Assembly: GCA_964343975.1 (NCBI GenBank)
Contig: CAYFLU010000002.1
Span: 14,340 to 78,339 of the forward strand
Direction: 5' to 3'
Origin: SCUN01 sp964343975
GTDB lineage: Bacteria; Acidobacteriota; Vicinamibacteria; Vicinamibacterales; SCN-69-37
DNA length: 64,000 nt
Each line of letters begins with the position of its first letter. Positions within the stretch are counted from its first letter, which is position 1. This document shows positions 17,836-26,687 of the stretch, piece by piece. Under the pieces are notes generated by a model. The model was not told the origin of the DNA. It did no database searches and saw nothing but the letters and a program-made list of their open reading frames with translations. The position numbers were made by a program, and so were the translations under genes.

Positions 17836-19157
17836 AGCACCAGACAGGAGTGGCGTTCCCGGACTCTGCCTCGGTGCTGTCGGCCGGGCGAGACGTGCAC
17901 GCTCTGATTACGGAGCTCTTTCCGATCTGCCGCAGTCTGACGGGCGACGGTGTGCGAGCGACGCTCGCCCGGCTTCGGGAACTCGTTCCGCTCGACATCG
18001 TCACGGTGCCGAGCGGCACAGCTGTGCTCGACTGGCACGTGCCCAAAGAGTGGAACATCCGCGACGCGTGGATCAAGGATTCGGGTGGACGCAAGGTCGT
18101 GGACTTCGCCGCGTCGAATCTCCACGTCTTGTCCTACAGTGCTCCGGTGCATGCACGCCTCACGTTGGACGCGCTGCGCCCGCATCTCCATTCGATTCCG
18201 GAGCATCCCGACTGGATTCCCTACCTGACCTCGTACTACAACGAGTCTTGGGGCTTCTGCCTTCCGCATCGGGTGCTAGAGGCGCTGCCCGACGGCGAGT
18301 ACGAGGTCTGCATCGATAGCACGCTGGCCGATGGCGAACTGCTGTGGGGCGAATGGCTGCTTCGCGGCGACACCGACGATGAGGTGCTGCTGTCCACCTA
18401 TCTCTGCCATCCATCCATGGCGAATGACAACCTCAGCGGAACCGCGCTGCTGGCGCACTTGGCCGCGCGAATGCAGGGGCGCCGGTTTCGTTACACCTAC
18501 CGTTTTCTCTTCATTCCCGAGACGATCGGTTCCATCGCCTGGCTTGCTCGTCATCAGGCGGATCTTGGGCGCATTCGCCATGGGCTGGTCGCGACATGCC
18601 TTGGCGATCGCGGCGACTCCACGTACAAGCGCTGCCGTACGCCGTCGACGATTGATAGAGTGGTAGAAGTGGTGCTGCGGGATTCTGGGACGCCCTTCCG
18701 CATGATCGACTTCTTCCCGTGGGGCAGCGATGAACGCCAGTTCTGTTCACCCGGATTCGATCTGCCGGTGGGCTCACTGATGCGGACGCCCTACGCTGAA
18801 TTCGCGGAGTACCACACCTCTGCGGACAACCTGGACTTCGTCACGTCCGATGCGCTCGGCGACACGCTGGCGAAGTACGCCGCGGTCATCGACACGCTCG
18901 AGCTGGACGGGGTGTACCGCAATCTGCAGCCGTTCGGTGAGCCGCAACTGGGACGCCGTGGCCTGTACCAGCGTCTGGGTGCCCAGCGCGCGCAGAAGGA
19001 AGAGAAGCTGGCGATCTTCTGGGTATTGAACTTGTCGGACGGAAAGCACTCGCTGGTGGAAATCGCACACCGCTCCGGGTTGCCATTTCGTGCCGTTCGC
19101 GCGGCCGCGGAGGCGCTCCACGCGGTGAACTTGCTTGGTCCCGTCGATGTGTCGTGA
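17832..19157 (+). CDS. DUF4910 family protein with zinc-aminopeptidase-like domain
   Basis: A protein of 441 residues. The M28-like metal motifs are visible: YLCHPSMANDNLSG (His and bridging Asp), FIPETIGSIAWL (catalytic-type Glu), FPWGSDERQF, and EYHTSADNLDF (last His). The C-terminal 60 residues look like a winged helix (IFWVLNLSDGKHSLVEIA). The family is common in O-antigen and other glycan loci, often near AAC(3)-like proteins and carrier proteins, but its role is not established; deacylation or amide hydrolysis is one possibility. All ligands look intact. Overlap with the acyltransferase gene is 4 bases. Confidence 0.78.
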   Translation: MKHQTGVAFPDSASVLSAGRDVHALITELFPICRSLTGDGVRATLARLRELVPLDIVTVPSGTAVLDWHVPKEWNIRDAWIKDSGGRKVVDFAASNLHVLSYSAPVHARLTLDALRPHLHSIPEHPDWIPYLTSYYNESWGFCLPHRVLEALPDGEYEVCIDSTLADGELLWGEWLLRGDTDDEVLLSTYLCHPSMANDNLSGTALLAHLAARMQGRRFRYTYRFLFIPETIGSIAWLARHQADLGRIRHGLVATCLGDRGDSTYKRCRTPSTIDRVVEVVLRDSGTPFRMIDFFPWGSDERQFCSPGFDLPVGSLMRTPYAEFAEYHTSADNLDFVTSDALGDTLAKYAAVIDTLELDGVYRNLQPFGEPQLGRRGLYQRLGAQRAQKEEKLAIFWVLNLSDGKHSLVEIAHRSGLPFRAVRAAAEALHAVNLLGPVDVS

Positions 19158-19201
19158 GGACACTGCCCCGGGGGCGCCGGGGAAACGGTGAGGTGTGCAT
19201 C

Positions 19202-19501
19202 ATGATCGGCTTGTCGCGCGACGAATTGCTCCACGCCGAACGTGACCTCGTCCGATTTGAGCTCGGCGAGTCGGGTCTGGTGCCGTCGGTCGCGCCAGTT
19301 GAGACGCGTGACTTGGATCGGCTGGGCTCTCGATTCGCCGCTGTGCATGACGCCACCGGCGACCTGCGCTACCTCAGTGCCGTGATGAAGATGCTCGACC
19401 GGTCGAGCTTTGCGGCAGGCCATCTGGAGGAGCATCGGGCACTGTCCGCGTGGGCGGATGCGGCTGTGCAGGCGGTGCGCCTGAGTTGGGGCGCCCAATG
19501 A
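19202..19501 (+). CDS. Small protein of unknown function
   Basis: About 99 residues starting MIGLSRDELLHAERDLVRFEL. I recognise no family. It is mostly helical by eye, with a pattern of charged and hydrophobic residues (YLSAVMKMLDRSSFAAGHLEEH) and no membrane segment. ATG 19202 has a GGTGAGG ribosome-binding site about 10 bases upstream; GTG 19154 would give 115 residues and overlap the previous stop by 4 bases. The stop overlaps the formyltransferase start by 4 bases. Its fixed place between two enzymes suggests a partner or accessory role. Confidence 0.55.
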   Translation: MIGLSRDELLHAERDLVRFELGESGLVPSVAPVETRDLDRLGSRFAAVHDATGDLRYLSAVMKMLDRSSFAAGHLEEHRALSAWADAAVQAVRLSWGAQ

Positions 19502-20157
19502 TCATCGACCTCGTGAGCACGGACGCCTTGTCCGCCATCCAACTGATCTACGCCGCCAAGACGCGTGGTCTGGAGTTTCACACCGTGTGGATCGTCAATC
19601 GTTCGCCATCCGACTGCCGGCCGCTCTTCGACTACGCGCGGATCGGCCGGTTCGAACTGCGGTTCATTGCCAGCCATGCGTCGCCGGACCTTGCGAACGA
19701 CCTCCGCGCGCGGGGCGTTTCGCTGCTCATGCAAATTGGATCCGTGATGATCCGCAAGGAGCTGCGTGAAGCGACATCCATTGGCGTCCTGAATCTCCAC
19801 GCTGGTCTGTTGCCTCGGTATCGCGGCTTGGAGTCGGCGACGTGGGCGGTCCTCGAGGGCGGCACACACGGCGTGACGGCGCACTTGCTCGCCGCCGGTG
19901 TAGACACAGGCCCGATCGTCCTGACCGAAACCGTGGCGTGGGTGGACGGCGAGGACCTGGCGCAGCTTCTGGCGCGCACACACAATCAGCACAAATGGCA
20001 GGTGTTTGTCCGCGCGGCATTGGCCCTGCGCGATGGTCAGGTCGTGCCCCGCCCGCAAGCTCCGGACGAGGGACGTCAGTATTTTGCGCCACACCCGCGG
20101 CTGGTCGCACTCGCCCAGGAGCGGCTGGGCCGAACTCTGTCGCCGAAACCACAATGA
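19498..20157 (+). CDS. Formyltransferase (Fmt/sugar N-formyltransferase type)
   Basis: A protein of 219 residues consisting of the formyltransferase catalytic domain only. The catalytic triad of the family is present: N99 and H101 in VLNLHAGLLPRYRG and D136 in GVDTGPIV. It would use N10-formyltetrahydrofolate to formylate an amine, most likely on an amino sugar or on the small molecule made by this module. It lacks the C-terminal domain of methionyl-tRNA formyltransferase, and its location argues against the initiator-tRNA role. Overlaps with both neighbours are 4 bases. Confidence 0.8.
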   Translation: MIIDLVSTDALSAIQLIYAAKTRGLEFHTVWIVNRSPSDCRPLFDYARIGRFELRFIASHASPDLANDLRARGVSLLMQIGSVMIRKELREATSIGVLNLHAGLLPRYRGLESATWAVLEGGTHGVTAHLLAAGVDTGPIVLTETVAWVDGEDLAQLLARTHNQHKWQVFVRAALALRDGQVVPRPQAPDEGRQYFAPHPRLVALAQERLGRTLSPKPQ

Positions 20158-21431
20158 ACAGGCCGGCGTTCGACGCGCTTATAGGATCGATTGAGGCCGT
20201 TGCCGGCCATCGGTTCACCCAAGCACTCCGTCATCATCCGCTCAGTGATGACATCGTGCTGCGATTGGCCACCCCAGAGGAGGTGCGCCGGGTAGTGGTG
20301 CCAGTTCGGCGCGACAGCGGTGCCCTGGAGATGCTCACCGCCTGGCGGGTCTGTCACTCCCGCGCGCTCGGTCCCAGCAAGGGCGGTGTGCGGTTCGCTG
20401 CGGACGTCAGCGAGTCGCAGTTACTGGCACTGGCCTTTCGCATCATGTTGAAATGCGCCGTCAATGGATTGCCGCATGGCGGTGCCGGTGGGGGCGTGGT
20501 CGTTGCGCCGCATACGCTCTCGCGCACCGAACGTGAGCAGGTAGCACGTCGGTACGTTGATGCGCTCGGCGCGGCGGTGGCCGTCGACCGCGACATCCTG
20601 TCGCCAGACTTGGGGACCGATGCCGAAACCATGGCCTGGATGGCCGATCAGCACACGAAGGCCATTGGCGACTATCCCGCTGGCGCCATCAACGGGAAGC
20701 CCGTGGCACTCGGAGGTATACCGGGCCGGCCAGGGGCGACGGCCCGTGGCGCGTGGATCGTTCTTGACCAGGTGCTGCGCGCCGTCGAAGTGCGACCGAA
20801 AGGGCTGACTTTTGCGATACAGGGGTACGGCAGCGCGGGCGGGCATCTGGCCGTCTTGCTTGAGCGGCAGGGCCTGCGTCTCGTGGCCGCCGCGGACGGC
20901 AGCGGCGCCCTTAGTAACCCGGCGGGCCTGAATGCTGCCGCGCTGTGGGCGCATAAGCAGGCTGGCGGCCGGTTCAGTGATCTTCAGATGGCCGCGGCTC
21001 GACACGGCGCAGCGGTCGACGTACTGACCGCGGATGCCGACATCCTCATACCGGCGGCGACGGACAACCAGATTACCGCCGGGCTCGCGTCCCGGCTTTC
21101 GGCGCGTTTCGTGCTGGAAATTGCGAATGGTCCCGTGGCATCCGATGCCGAGCCCGTGCTGGCATCGAGAGGGATTACCGTCATCCCGGATCTTGTGGCG
21201 AACGCCGGTGGCATAACGATGAGCCATTTCGAATGGCGGCAGAACCGCGAGGGCGCACGTTGGACGGAAGCCGACGCGCGTGAGCGGTTGGACGCGCGCA
21301 TGGCGGACACGTCCCGAGCGTTGATCGACGCCGCGACGCGCCACGCCGTGCCCCTGGCCGTCGCTGCGCAACTTCTCGCGATCGATCGCCTTGAGCGCGT
21401 CCTACAGTCGTCGTTGGCTACGCTCAATTGA
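20154..21431 (+). CDS. Glu/Leu/Phe/Val dehydrogenase-like protein lacking the catalytic lysine
   Basis: A protein of 425 residues with the fold of glutamate dehydrogenases. Substrate lysines K76 (GPSKGGVRF) and K100 (MLKCA) are kept, as is the aspartate in SPDLGT (D152) and a Rossmann segment IQGYGSAGG (222-230). However, the catalytic-lysine motif, normally GGxKGG, reads HGGAGGGV, with G112 in place of lysine. Oxidative deamination as in normal family members is therefore unlikely, and the protein may have another reaction or a binding role. Late motifs (ANAGGITMSHFEWRQN) are normal. ATG 20154 overlaps the formyltransferase by 4 bases. Confidence 0.8.
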   Translation: MNRPAFDALIGSIEAVAGHRFTQALRHHPLSDDIVLRLATPEEVRRVVVPVRRDSGALEMLTAWRVCHSRALGPSKGGVRFAADVSESQLLALAFRIMLKCAVNGLPHGGAGGGVVVAPHTLSRTEREQVARRYVDALGAAVAVDRDILSPDLGTDAETMAWMADQHTKAIGDYPAGAINGKPVALGGIPGRPGATARGAWIVLDQVLRAVEVRPKGLTFAIQGYGSAGGHLAVLLERQGLRLVAAADGSGALSNPAGLNAAALWAHKQAGGRFSDLQMAAARHGAAVDVLTADADILIPAATDNQITAGLASRLSARFVLEIANGPVASDAEPVLASRGITVIPDLVANAGGITMSHFEWRQNREGARWTEADARERLDARMADTSRALIDAATRHAVPLAVAAQLLAIDRLERVLQSSLATLN

Positions 21432-21445
21432 CGACGTCATTCACT

Positions 21446-23566
21446 ATGTCCAAGCTCTTCTATCTGCATTCCGACCTGCCCGGCCTTCGAGACGCGGTGA
21501 CCGCCGATTACGGCGTGGCCTTTGTTGGTGACGCGCGCGACCCCGACAGGCTTGAGCCTTTGGAGCTCGCGGCATTCACGATTCGGCTGGCGCGAAAGCT
21601 CGGTGTGCTCCCGACGGTGCCGTATGCAGCGACGCGCTTGCCGTACAGCGACGACAACGACAATGTCGTTTTCGATGCGCCGCTCGCAACGTTGGTGGCG
21701 GGGCGTCGGGTGCAGTACCTGCGCGGCTGGAAGGCCTACGCCAGTTGTGTCAAGTGCTACAACGCGCTCGGACTCATGGGCGAACACGTCCTGCGTGAAT
21801 TGCGCCGGTTGCGGGCCTCGACGATTGAGGAGCGTCGCGCGCACGTGCACGCCTTCGTGCGGTCGAGGTCGCGCACCGAGGCCGGCGGCGCCATCCGGCC
21901 CCTGTTCGACGAGGATGCAGTGGGCCGGCTGACGCCGGGCCAACTCGATCACGTCGACCTAGAGGCGGTTGCGATCTGGAGGACCTTCTCGCGTCGGCCC
22001 ATAGTGTGTTCGACGTCGTCGAACATGGGGATCTCCCTGCATCAAGCACTGCGCTTCATGCAGGCCACCGCGGTCGACGTTGCGGGCCGGCGCGGCACCG
22101 TGCTGAACGGTGATGAAGGCCGCCTGATCATCTGGTGTCCAGACGAACAGGCTGACTTCATGAATCCGGAGAAGACCGAGCACCTGCGGTCCCTTGAGAC
22201 CGAGCAGCCGCCGCTGACGGTGCTGCATACGTACATCAACCGCAAGCAACGGGATCCCGGCGCACTCCGTGACGCGTTGGAAGCCGGCGGCTACTTCTTC
22301 CCGACAAATCCGCAGAGTGCGGACGAGATGCAGAACCTGCTCGCCAATGCGCTCGGCGACATGGCCAAGCAACGCCGCTCCACCACTGCGGATCTGCTCG
22401 CCGATGCCAACGTCCGAGACACACTGGCGTCGCTTGGCTGCATCGTCGACGGCGGACACGTGGTCGTGCGAAGCGGGGTCGAGGGTGGGCTTTATGGCCT
22501 GATGGCGGCATACCTTTTGATGCTTGAGGAGACGTTGCCGCGCCACGACGCGTCGGCCTTGTCAACGTGGAATCAGGCGTCGATCGGCGCGGCCTTGGCC
22601 GCGGCGATTTTGGCGGATCGGCAGCTGCGGGGCTTCGCTGATTTGCCGGCTTCGACACGGGACGCCGTGGCCGACGCGTGTCCGGGGCTGGCTGCGGCGC
22701 TTGGAGAACGGCGCCTCGGCTTGGACGTGGATACACAGATTCATGGCGTGTTCGATCTGGCGAACCTGCAGTCGTTGGGACAGCTCCTGGGCGTCGTCGT
22801 TGAGCGCCACCTGTCAGGACGGGGCACGGCGTTTGTCGGTTTGGGGTCGAGTTCATACTCGAACGGCAATCGCTGCTACGAGATCCTCCGAGACAGCTTC
22901 ACGCAAGGCGGCCCCTTTCGTGGCCGCGATGGGTTTCACCCGGCCACGCATACGCTCAATCCCGTTGCGCAGGCGCTGGTGTACGCCGATGATTTGCGGC
23001 GCGCGAGTCGTCATCCGCGCTTCGCTTCGCTCGCCTCGGAGGCGCGCCTGACGTGGCTGATGCAACACGCACGCAAACCGGAGCCCGCGGGCGCTGCCGC
23101 GATGGCTGGCTACCTGCTGACGCGACTCGATGCCGGCACGCTCTCCCTTGCTGAGGTTGCCGCGACGCTCCGGTTGTCGGGCTTCGATGCCTCACGATTC
23201 CTCGAGTTTGCGGGTTTCAGCCAGAGCGTCCAAGGCACAAATTGGTTCCTGCAGGAGGCGACGGAAGAGGGCGCCTTCATGGAGGGACTCGCCCGGATCA
23301 CCCTGCAACTGCTGGAGCTCGATATCACCGAACTCCTTTCCTTGGCGGCGCGCGAGCGAACGACGAGCGCGGAACGCTACCGGCAATCGCCGATTGATCC
23401 CGCGCCCTTCGAAGCGCGTCATCCGATCGTCACCATCTACCTGACCGGCGACAACACACGCCAGCCACGCGCCAAGCTGGTCGCGGCCATCTACGCAGAC
23501 GCGCTGCGCCATCAGGCCGCGCTCGACGAACTCGTGGGGGGGGCGTATGCTGAACTCCTCGTCTGA
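21446..23566 (+). CDS. Large protein of unknown function in the accessory module
   Basis: A protein of about 706 residues that I cannot place in any family. It has no membrane segments and no obvious nucleotide-binding loop. Features include a CVKCYNAL segment (C101, C104), STSSNMGISLHQALRF, a glycine/serine motif GLGSSSYSNGNRCYE near the middle and a helical C-terminal third. It lies between the dehydrogenase-like gene and an AMP-forming ligase. ATG 21446 is used; TTG 21428 would overlap the upstream stop by 4 bases. The last 20 bases overlap the ligase gene, suggesting coupled expression. Confidence 0.75.
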   Translation: MSKLFYLHSDLPGLRDAVTADYGVAFVGDARDPDRLEPLELAAFTIRLARKLGVLPTVPYAATRLPYSDDNDNVVFDAPLATLVAGRRVQYLRGWKAYASCVKCYNALGLMGEHVLRELRRLRASTIEERRAHVHAFVRSRSRTEAGGAIRPLFDEDAVGRLTPGQLDHVDLEAVAIWRTFSRRPIVCSTSSNMGISLHQALRFMQATAVDVAGRRGTVLNGDEGRLIIWCPDEQADFMNPEKTEHLRSLETEQPPLTVLHTYINRKQRDPGALRDALEAGGYFFPTNPQSADEMQNLLANALGDMAKQRRSTTADLLADANVRDTLASLGCIVDGGHVVVRSGVEGGLYGLMAAYLLMLEETLPRHDASALSTWNQASIGAALAAAILADRQLRGFADLPASTRDAVADACPGLAAALGERRLGLDVDTQIHGVFDLANLQSLGQLLGVVVERHLSGRGTAFVGLGSSSYSNGNRCYEILRDSFTQGGPFRGRDGFHPATHTLNPVAQALVYADDLRRASRHPRFASLASEARLTWLMQHARKPEPAGAAAMAGYLLTRLDAGTLSLAEVAATLRLSGFDASRFLEFAGFSQSVQGTNWFLQEATEEGAFMEGLARITLQLLELDITELLSLAARERTTSAERYRQSPIDPAPFEARHPIVTIYLTGDNTRQPRAKLVAAIYADALRHQAALDELVGGAYAELLV

Positions 23567-25142
23567 GACTACGCTGGTGCGGCAGATCGCCGCGGTGTTT
23601 GCCCGCGAGCGCGATCGCACGTTCCTCGTCGAGTCGATGACAGGGCGCAGCTGGACGTTCGGCGAGATGCATGCCTGGGCGGAGCGCGCCGCTGCTATGC
23701 TGCGTCAGCAGGGCGTGAAGGCGGGCGACCGCGTCGCACTGCTTCTGGCCAACTCAGCGGAATTCGTCAGCCTGTATTTTGGCTGCCTGTTCATCGGGGC
23801 CGTCGCCGTTCCGGTGAATCAGTCGCTGCACCCGTCCGACATGCGGTACATCCTGTCGCATTCAGGCGCGAGGCTGCTGTTGTTCTCGAGAACTACCCGG
23901 GCGATCCTCCTGCAAGCCACCGAAGGGCTGAGTTCTCTGCGTCAGGTGCGCGTGATGCTCGGGCAGGAACAGAGCTTCCACCCGGAGGACGTGGAGGAAA
24001 CTTGGAACCACGAAACGGGCTCAACTGATCCGGATCTAGAACCGCTGGAAGGCGTCGTTGATGGCGCCCCGCTGCTCATCCTCTATACCTCCGGTACGAC
24101 GGGACGCCCGAAAGGCGTTGTGCACAGTGTGCGGTCGGAGTTCGGAAACGCTGTGGTGTTTAACGCGGCAATGGGTTTCGAGCCGACCGATCGTTTCCTG
24201 CACTTGTGGCCGATGGCGTACAGCAGTGGCTACTTGAACGCGCTCATGTCGCCGTTCATGGCCGGCGCGAGTGTCGTTCTCACGCCGGCCTTTGCGGCGC
24301 AGACGATCCTCACATTCTGGAGACCCGTCGTGGAGCACGGCGTGAATACGCTGTGGTTGTCGCCCACTATGATGGCGGCGCTGGTGCGCATGGACCGGGA
24401 TGATGCCGGAGGGACGTACTGTCGGTCGCATGTCAGGTCCGTGTGTGCCGGCACGGCGCCCCTCCCGTTGAAACTGAAACGTGAGTTCGAAGACAAATAC
24501 GGCGTCGAAGTGTTCGAGAGCTATGGATTGTCGGAACTTCTGATCATCAGCGCCAACGTTCCACGCTGTCCGCGGCGCGCGGATTCGGTGGGACGCGTGT
24601 TGGCTGGCGTGGAGCTTGCCGTCGCAGATGATCTGGGGGCGCGGCTCCCGCAGGGCCAGGACGGCGAGATTCTCGTGCGCACTCCCTTCGCGATGTTGGG
24701 CTACGTCGCGCCCGACACGGGCGCGATTGAGCCGCTTGGCCCAGAAGACTGGTTCCCGACAGGGGACATTGGCCGACTCGCTGAAGATGGCAACCTGTTC
24801 ATCACCGGACGCAAGAAGGACCTGATCATCCGGGGAGGGCAGAACCTCAGTCCGCGGGCGATTCGCGATGTGTTGCTGCGTCATCCCTCTGTTGTGGATG
24901 CCATCGTCGTCGGACTCCCGCACGATTTCTACGGCGAGGAAGTGGCCGTCGCCTTGAAGTTGGCGCCCGGCGCGGAGCTGGCAGACGAGCAGCTTTCGAT
25001 TCTGCAACATTGCCGGCAGCACCTGAGTCAGCCGGCCGTCCCGACGGTGATCAGACAGATTGACGAGTTTCCTACGGGACCGACCGGCAAGGTTTTGACA
25101 GCGGCGGTGCGCGCGTGGCTAGCTATAGGGCAGACGCCATGA
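23547..25142 (+). CDS. AMP-forming acyl/aryl-CoA or acyl-ACP ligase
   Basis: A protein of 531 residues of the ANL superfamily. Core motifs in order: LYTSGTTGRPKGVVH (A3), ESYGLSEL (A5), WFPTGDIGRL (A7), GRKKDLIIRGGQNLSP (hinge, A8) and TGPTGKVL with the catalytic lysine (A10). It would adenylate a carboxylic acid and transfer it to CoA or to the phosphopantetheine of a carrier protein, here probably the ACP at 16.8 kb. ATG 23547 has a run of seven G just upstream as ribosome-binding site and overlaps the previous gene by 20 bases. The acid is not predictable; a benzoate-type acid is one option given the chorismatase-like gene downstream. Confidence 0.88.
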   Translation: MLNSSSETTLVRQIAAVFARERDRTFLVESMTGRSWTFGEMHAWAERAAAMLRQQGVKAGDRVALLLANSAEFVSLYFGCLFIGAVAVPVNQSLHPSDMRYILSHSGARLLLFSRTTRAILLQATEGLSSLRQVRVMLGQEQSFHPEDVEETWNHETGSTDPDLEPLEGVVDGAPLLILYTSGTTGRPKGVVHSVRSEFGNAVVFNAAMGFEPTDRFLHLWPMAYSSGYLNALMSPFMAGASVVLTPAFAAQTILTFWRPVVEHGVNTLWLSPTMMAALVRMDRDDAGGTYCRSHVRSVCAGTAPLPLKLKREFEDKYGVEVFESYGLSELLIISANVPRCPRRADSVGRVLAGVELAVADDLGARLPQGQDGEILVRTPFAMLGYVAPDTGAIEPLGPEDWFPTGDIGRLAEDGNLFITGRKKDLIIRGGQNLSPRAIRDVLLRHPSVVDAIVVGLPHDFYGEEVAVALKLAPGAELADEQLSILQHCRQHLSQPAVPTVIRQIDEFPTGPTGKVLTAAVRAWLAIGQTP

Positions 25143-25807
25143 CTCCGCGCATCATCGACCTCTCGTACGCCATTCATGAAGGCATGACGACCTACCCGGT
25201 GCACTGGCACTTGCCGGTGGAGATCACGCAGTTGGCGCGTCACGGCATCGAGAATCGCGAAACCCGCAAGATCACGATGGGTACGCACTGCGGCACACAC
25301 ATCGATGCCCCACGCCACTTCATCCCTGGTGGGGGCACGGTCGACATGATTCCGCTCGATCTGCTGGTTGGGCCGGCGCGAGTGCTCGATATGACCCCGG
25401 TCGAGACGGCGAAGAAGTGCTACGACGTCGCCGACTTCGAGCACCGGTTGGGCGATGAGCGCCCGCTGCGACTGATCCTCCGATTCGACTGGAGCGACCA
25501 CTGGGGCACGATGAAGTACTACACCGACCAGCCGTTCATCTCGGAGGCGGCGGCGCAGTGGCTGATCGATCGCGGCGTGCGGCTGCTCGCGATGGATACG
25601 CCGCAAGTGGATAGTCCTGACCACGGACGAACAGGCCCTAAGGACTCGCCGAATCACAAGATCATGCTCGGGCAGGGCGCGTATTTTGTGGAGTACTGCA
25701 CCAACCTCCGGTCCCTGTCGCAGACGCACGTGGAACTGGTCGTGTTGCCGCTCAATATCCTCGGATCGGATGGCGCACCCGCGCGCGTTGTGGCGATTGA
25801 GCGCTGA
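25139..25807 (+). CDS. Cyclase/kynurenine-formamidase family hydrolase
   Basis: A protein of 222 residues of the cyclase family (Pfam Cyclase, which includes bacterial kynurenine formamidase KynB). The metal motif HxGTHxDxPxH is present as HCGTHIDAPRHF (about residues 49-60). An early IIDLSYAIHEGMTTYP and the late LAMDTPQVDSPDH are also typical. Members hydrolyse formamides or cyclise polyketide-like chains. With formyltransferases in the same locus, an N-formyl or ester hydrolase role is plausible but unproven. ATG 25139 overlaps the ligase stop by 4 bases, and a 21-base gap follows. Confidence 0.82.
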   Translation: MTPRIIDLSYAIHEGMTTYPVHWHLPVEITQLARHGIENRETRKITMGTHCGTHIDAPRHFIPGGGTVDMIPLDLLVGPARVLDMTPVETAKKCYDVADFEHRLGDERPLRLILRFDWSDHWGTMKYYTDQPFISEAAAQWLIDRGVRLLAMDTPQVDSPDHGRTGPKDSPNHKIMLGQGAYFVEYCTNLRSLSQTHVELVVLPLNILGSDGAPARVVAIER

Positions 25808-25828
25808 TCGGCATCGGAATCCCCGGCC

Positions 25829-26641
25829 ATGAAGAAGGACTACATCACCGTTGGCGACGCGGCGCTCGCCGACGACGAAACCCGTTTCGTCGAAGCGTTC
25901 TGGACGAAGAACTGGCAGGCCAACCAGACGGGCCCCGACCTGTCGTCGATTCTGTCGCGCGAGGAGTATCGCCGGATGAAGCCGTTTCTGGACCGGTTGC
26001 CCAAGGGCAGCCGAATCCTCGACGGCGGATGCGGCCTCGGTGAGTGGACCGTCTTTCTTGGACAGCAGGGCTTCGACACGGTGGGACTCGACCTCAGCGC
26101 GGAGACCGTCGCCTTGCTGAACTCCCGCTTTCCGTCACTGTCCTTCGTCCGGGGAGACATCCGGCAGACGACGTTTGCGGATGGGTCGTTTGCGGCCTGT
26201 TTTGCCTGGGGTACCTTTGAGCACTTCGAGAACGGCCTTGCCGATTGTCTGAATGAGGTGCATCGGCTGTTGCCGCCCGGCGGCTTCCTGTTCATGACGG
26301 TGCCGTTCCAGAACTGGCGCCACGTGGTGCGCGAGGCCGGTTCGCTCGAGCGATGGGACACGAACTTCGATCCGGCCGCCGGCTACCGACAGCCCCACCG
26401 GTTCTATCAGTGGCGGTTCACGCGTCAGGAATTGCGACGCGAATTGGAACTGCGCGGGTTTCGCGTGCATGAGGTCGTTCCGGTTGGCAAGGACGCCGGC
26501 GTCGGGCGTTGGCTACAGTGGGATTTCCGGATTGCGAAGAAGGGCACGCGCGCGTTCGGCGTGGCGCGACGGATCTTCTCCCGACTCCTGCCGGCGTCGT
26601 ATATCAGTCACATGTTGTTTGCCGTCGCGGAGCGCCGGTGA
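25829..26641 (+). CDS. SAM-dependent methyltransferase
   Basis: A protein of 270 residues. Motif I is ILDGGCGLGEWTVFL, motif II VGLDLSAETVALL, then FAACFAWGTFEHFENG and LPPGGFLFMTVPF. QNWRHVVRE and the aromatic segment HRFYQWRFTRQEL are shared with methyltransferases of glycan loci. The core is complete, so it is probably active. It lies between the cyclase-family hydrolase and the chorismatase-like gene, so it may methylate the small-molecule product rather than the sugar chain. Confidence 0.82.
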   Translation: MKKDYITVGDAALADDETRFVEAFWTKNWQANQTGPDLSSILSREEYRRMKPFLDRLPKGSRILDGGCGLGEWTVFLGQQGFDTVGLDLSAETVALLNSRFPSLSFVRGDIRQTTFADGSFAACFAWGTFEHFENGLADCLNEVHRLLPPGGFLFMTVPFQNWRHVVREAGSLERWDTNFDPAAGYRQPHRFYQWRFTRQELRRELELRGFRVHEVVPVGKDAGVGRWLQWDFRIAKKGTRAFGVARRIFSRLLPASYISHMLFAVAERR

Positions 26642-26687
26642 CGATCCCTGCCGCAGGCGCGGCGGGTGACTGCGCGGGATCCCGAGC

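Noticed and set aside
25095..25129. A perfect TTGACA (25095-25100) with TATAGG downstream as a promoter for the cyclase-family gene
   Set aside because: The spacing to TATAGG is 23 bases and the nearer hexamers fit poorly; TTGACA is part of the conserved ligase C-terminal coding sequence.
26675..26684. A 10-base palindrome CGGGATCCCG before the chorismatase-like gene as an operator
   Set aside because: Short GC-rich palindromes are expected by chance here, and no second copy is seen at other gene starts.
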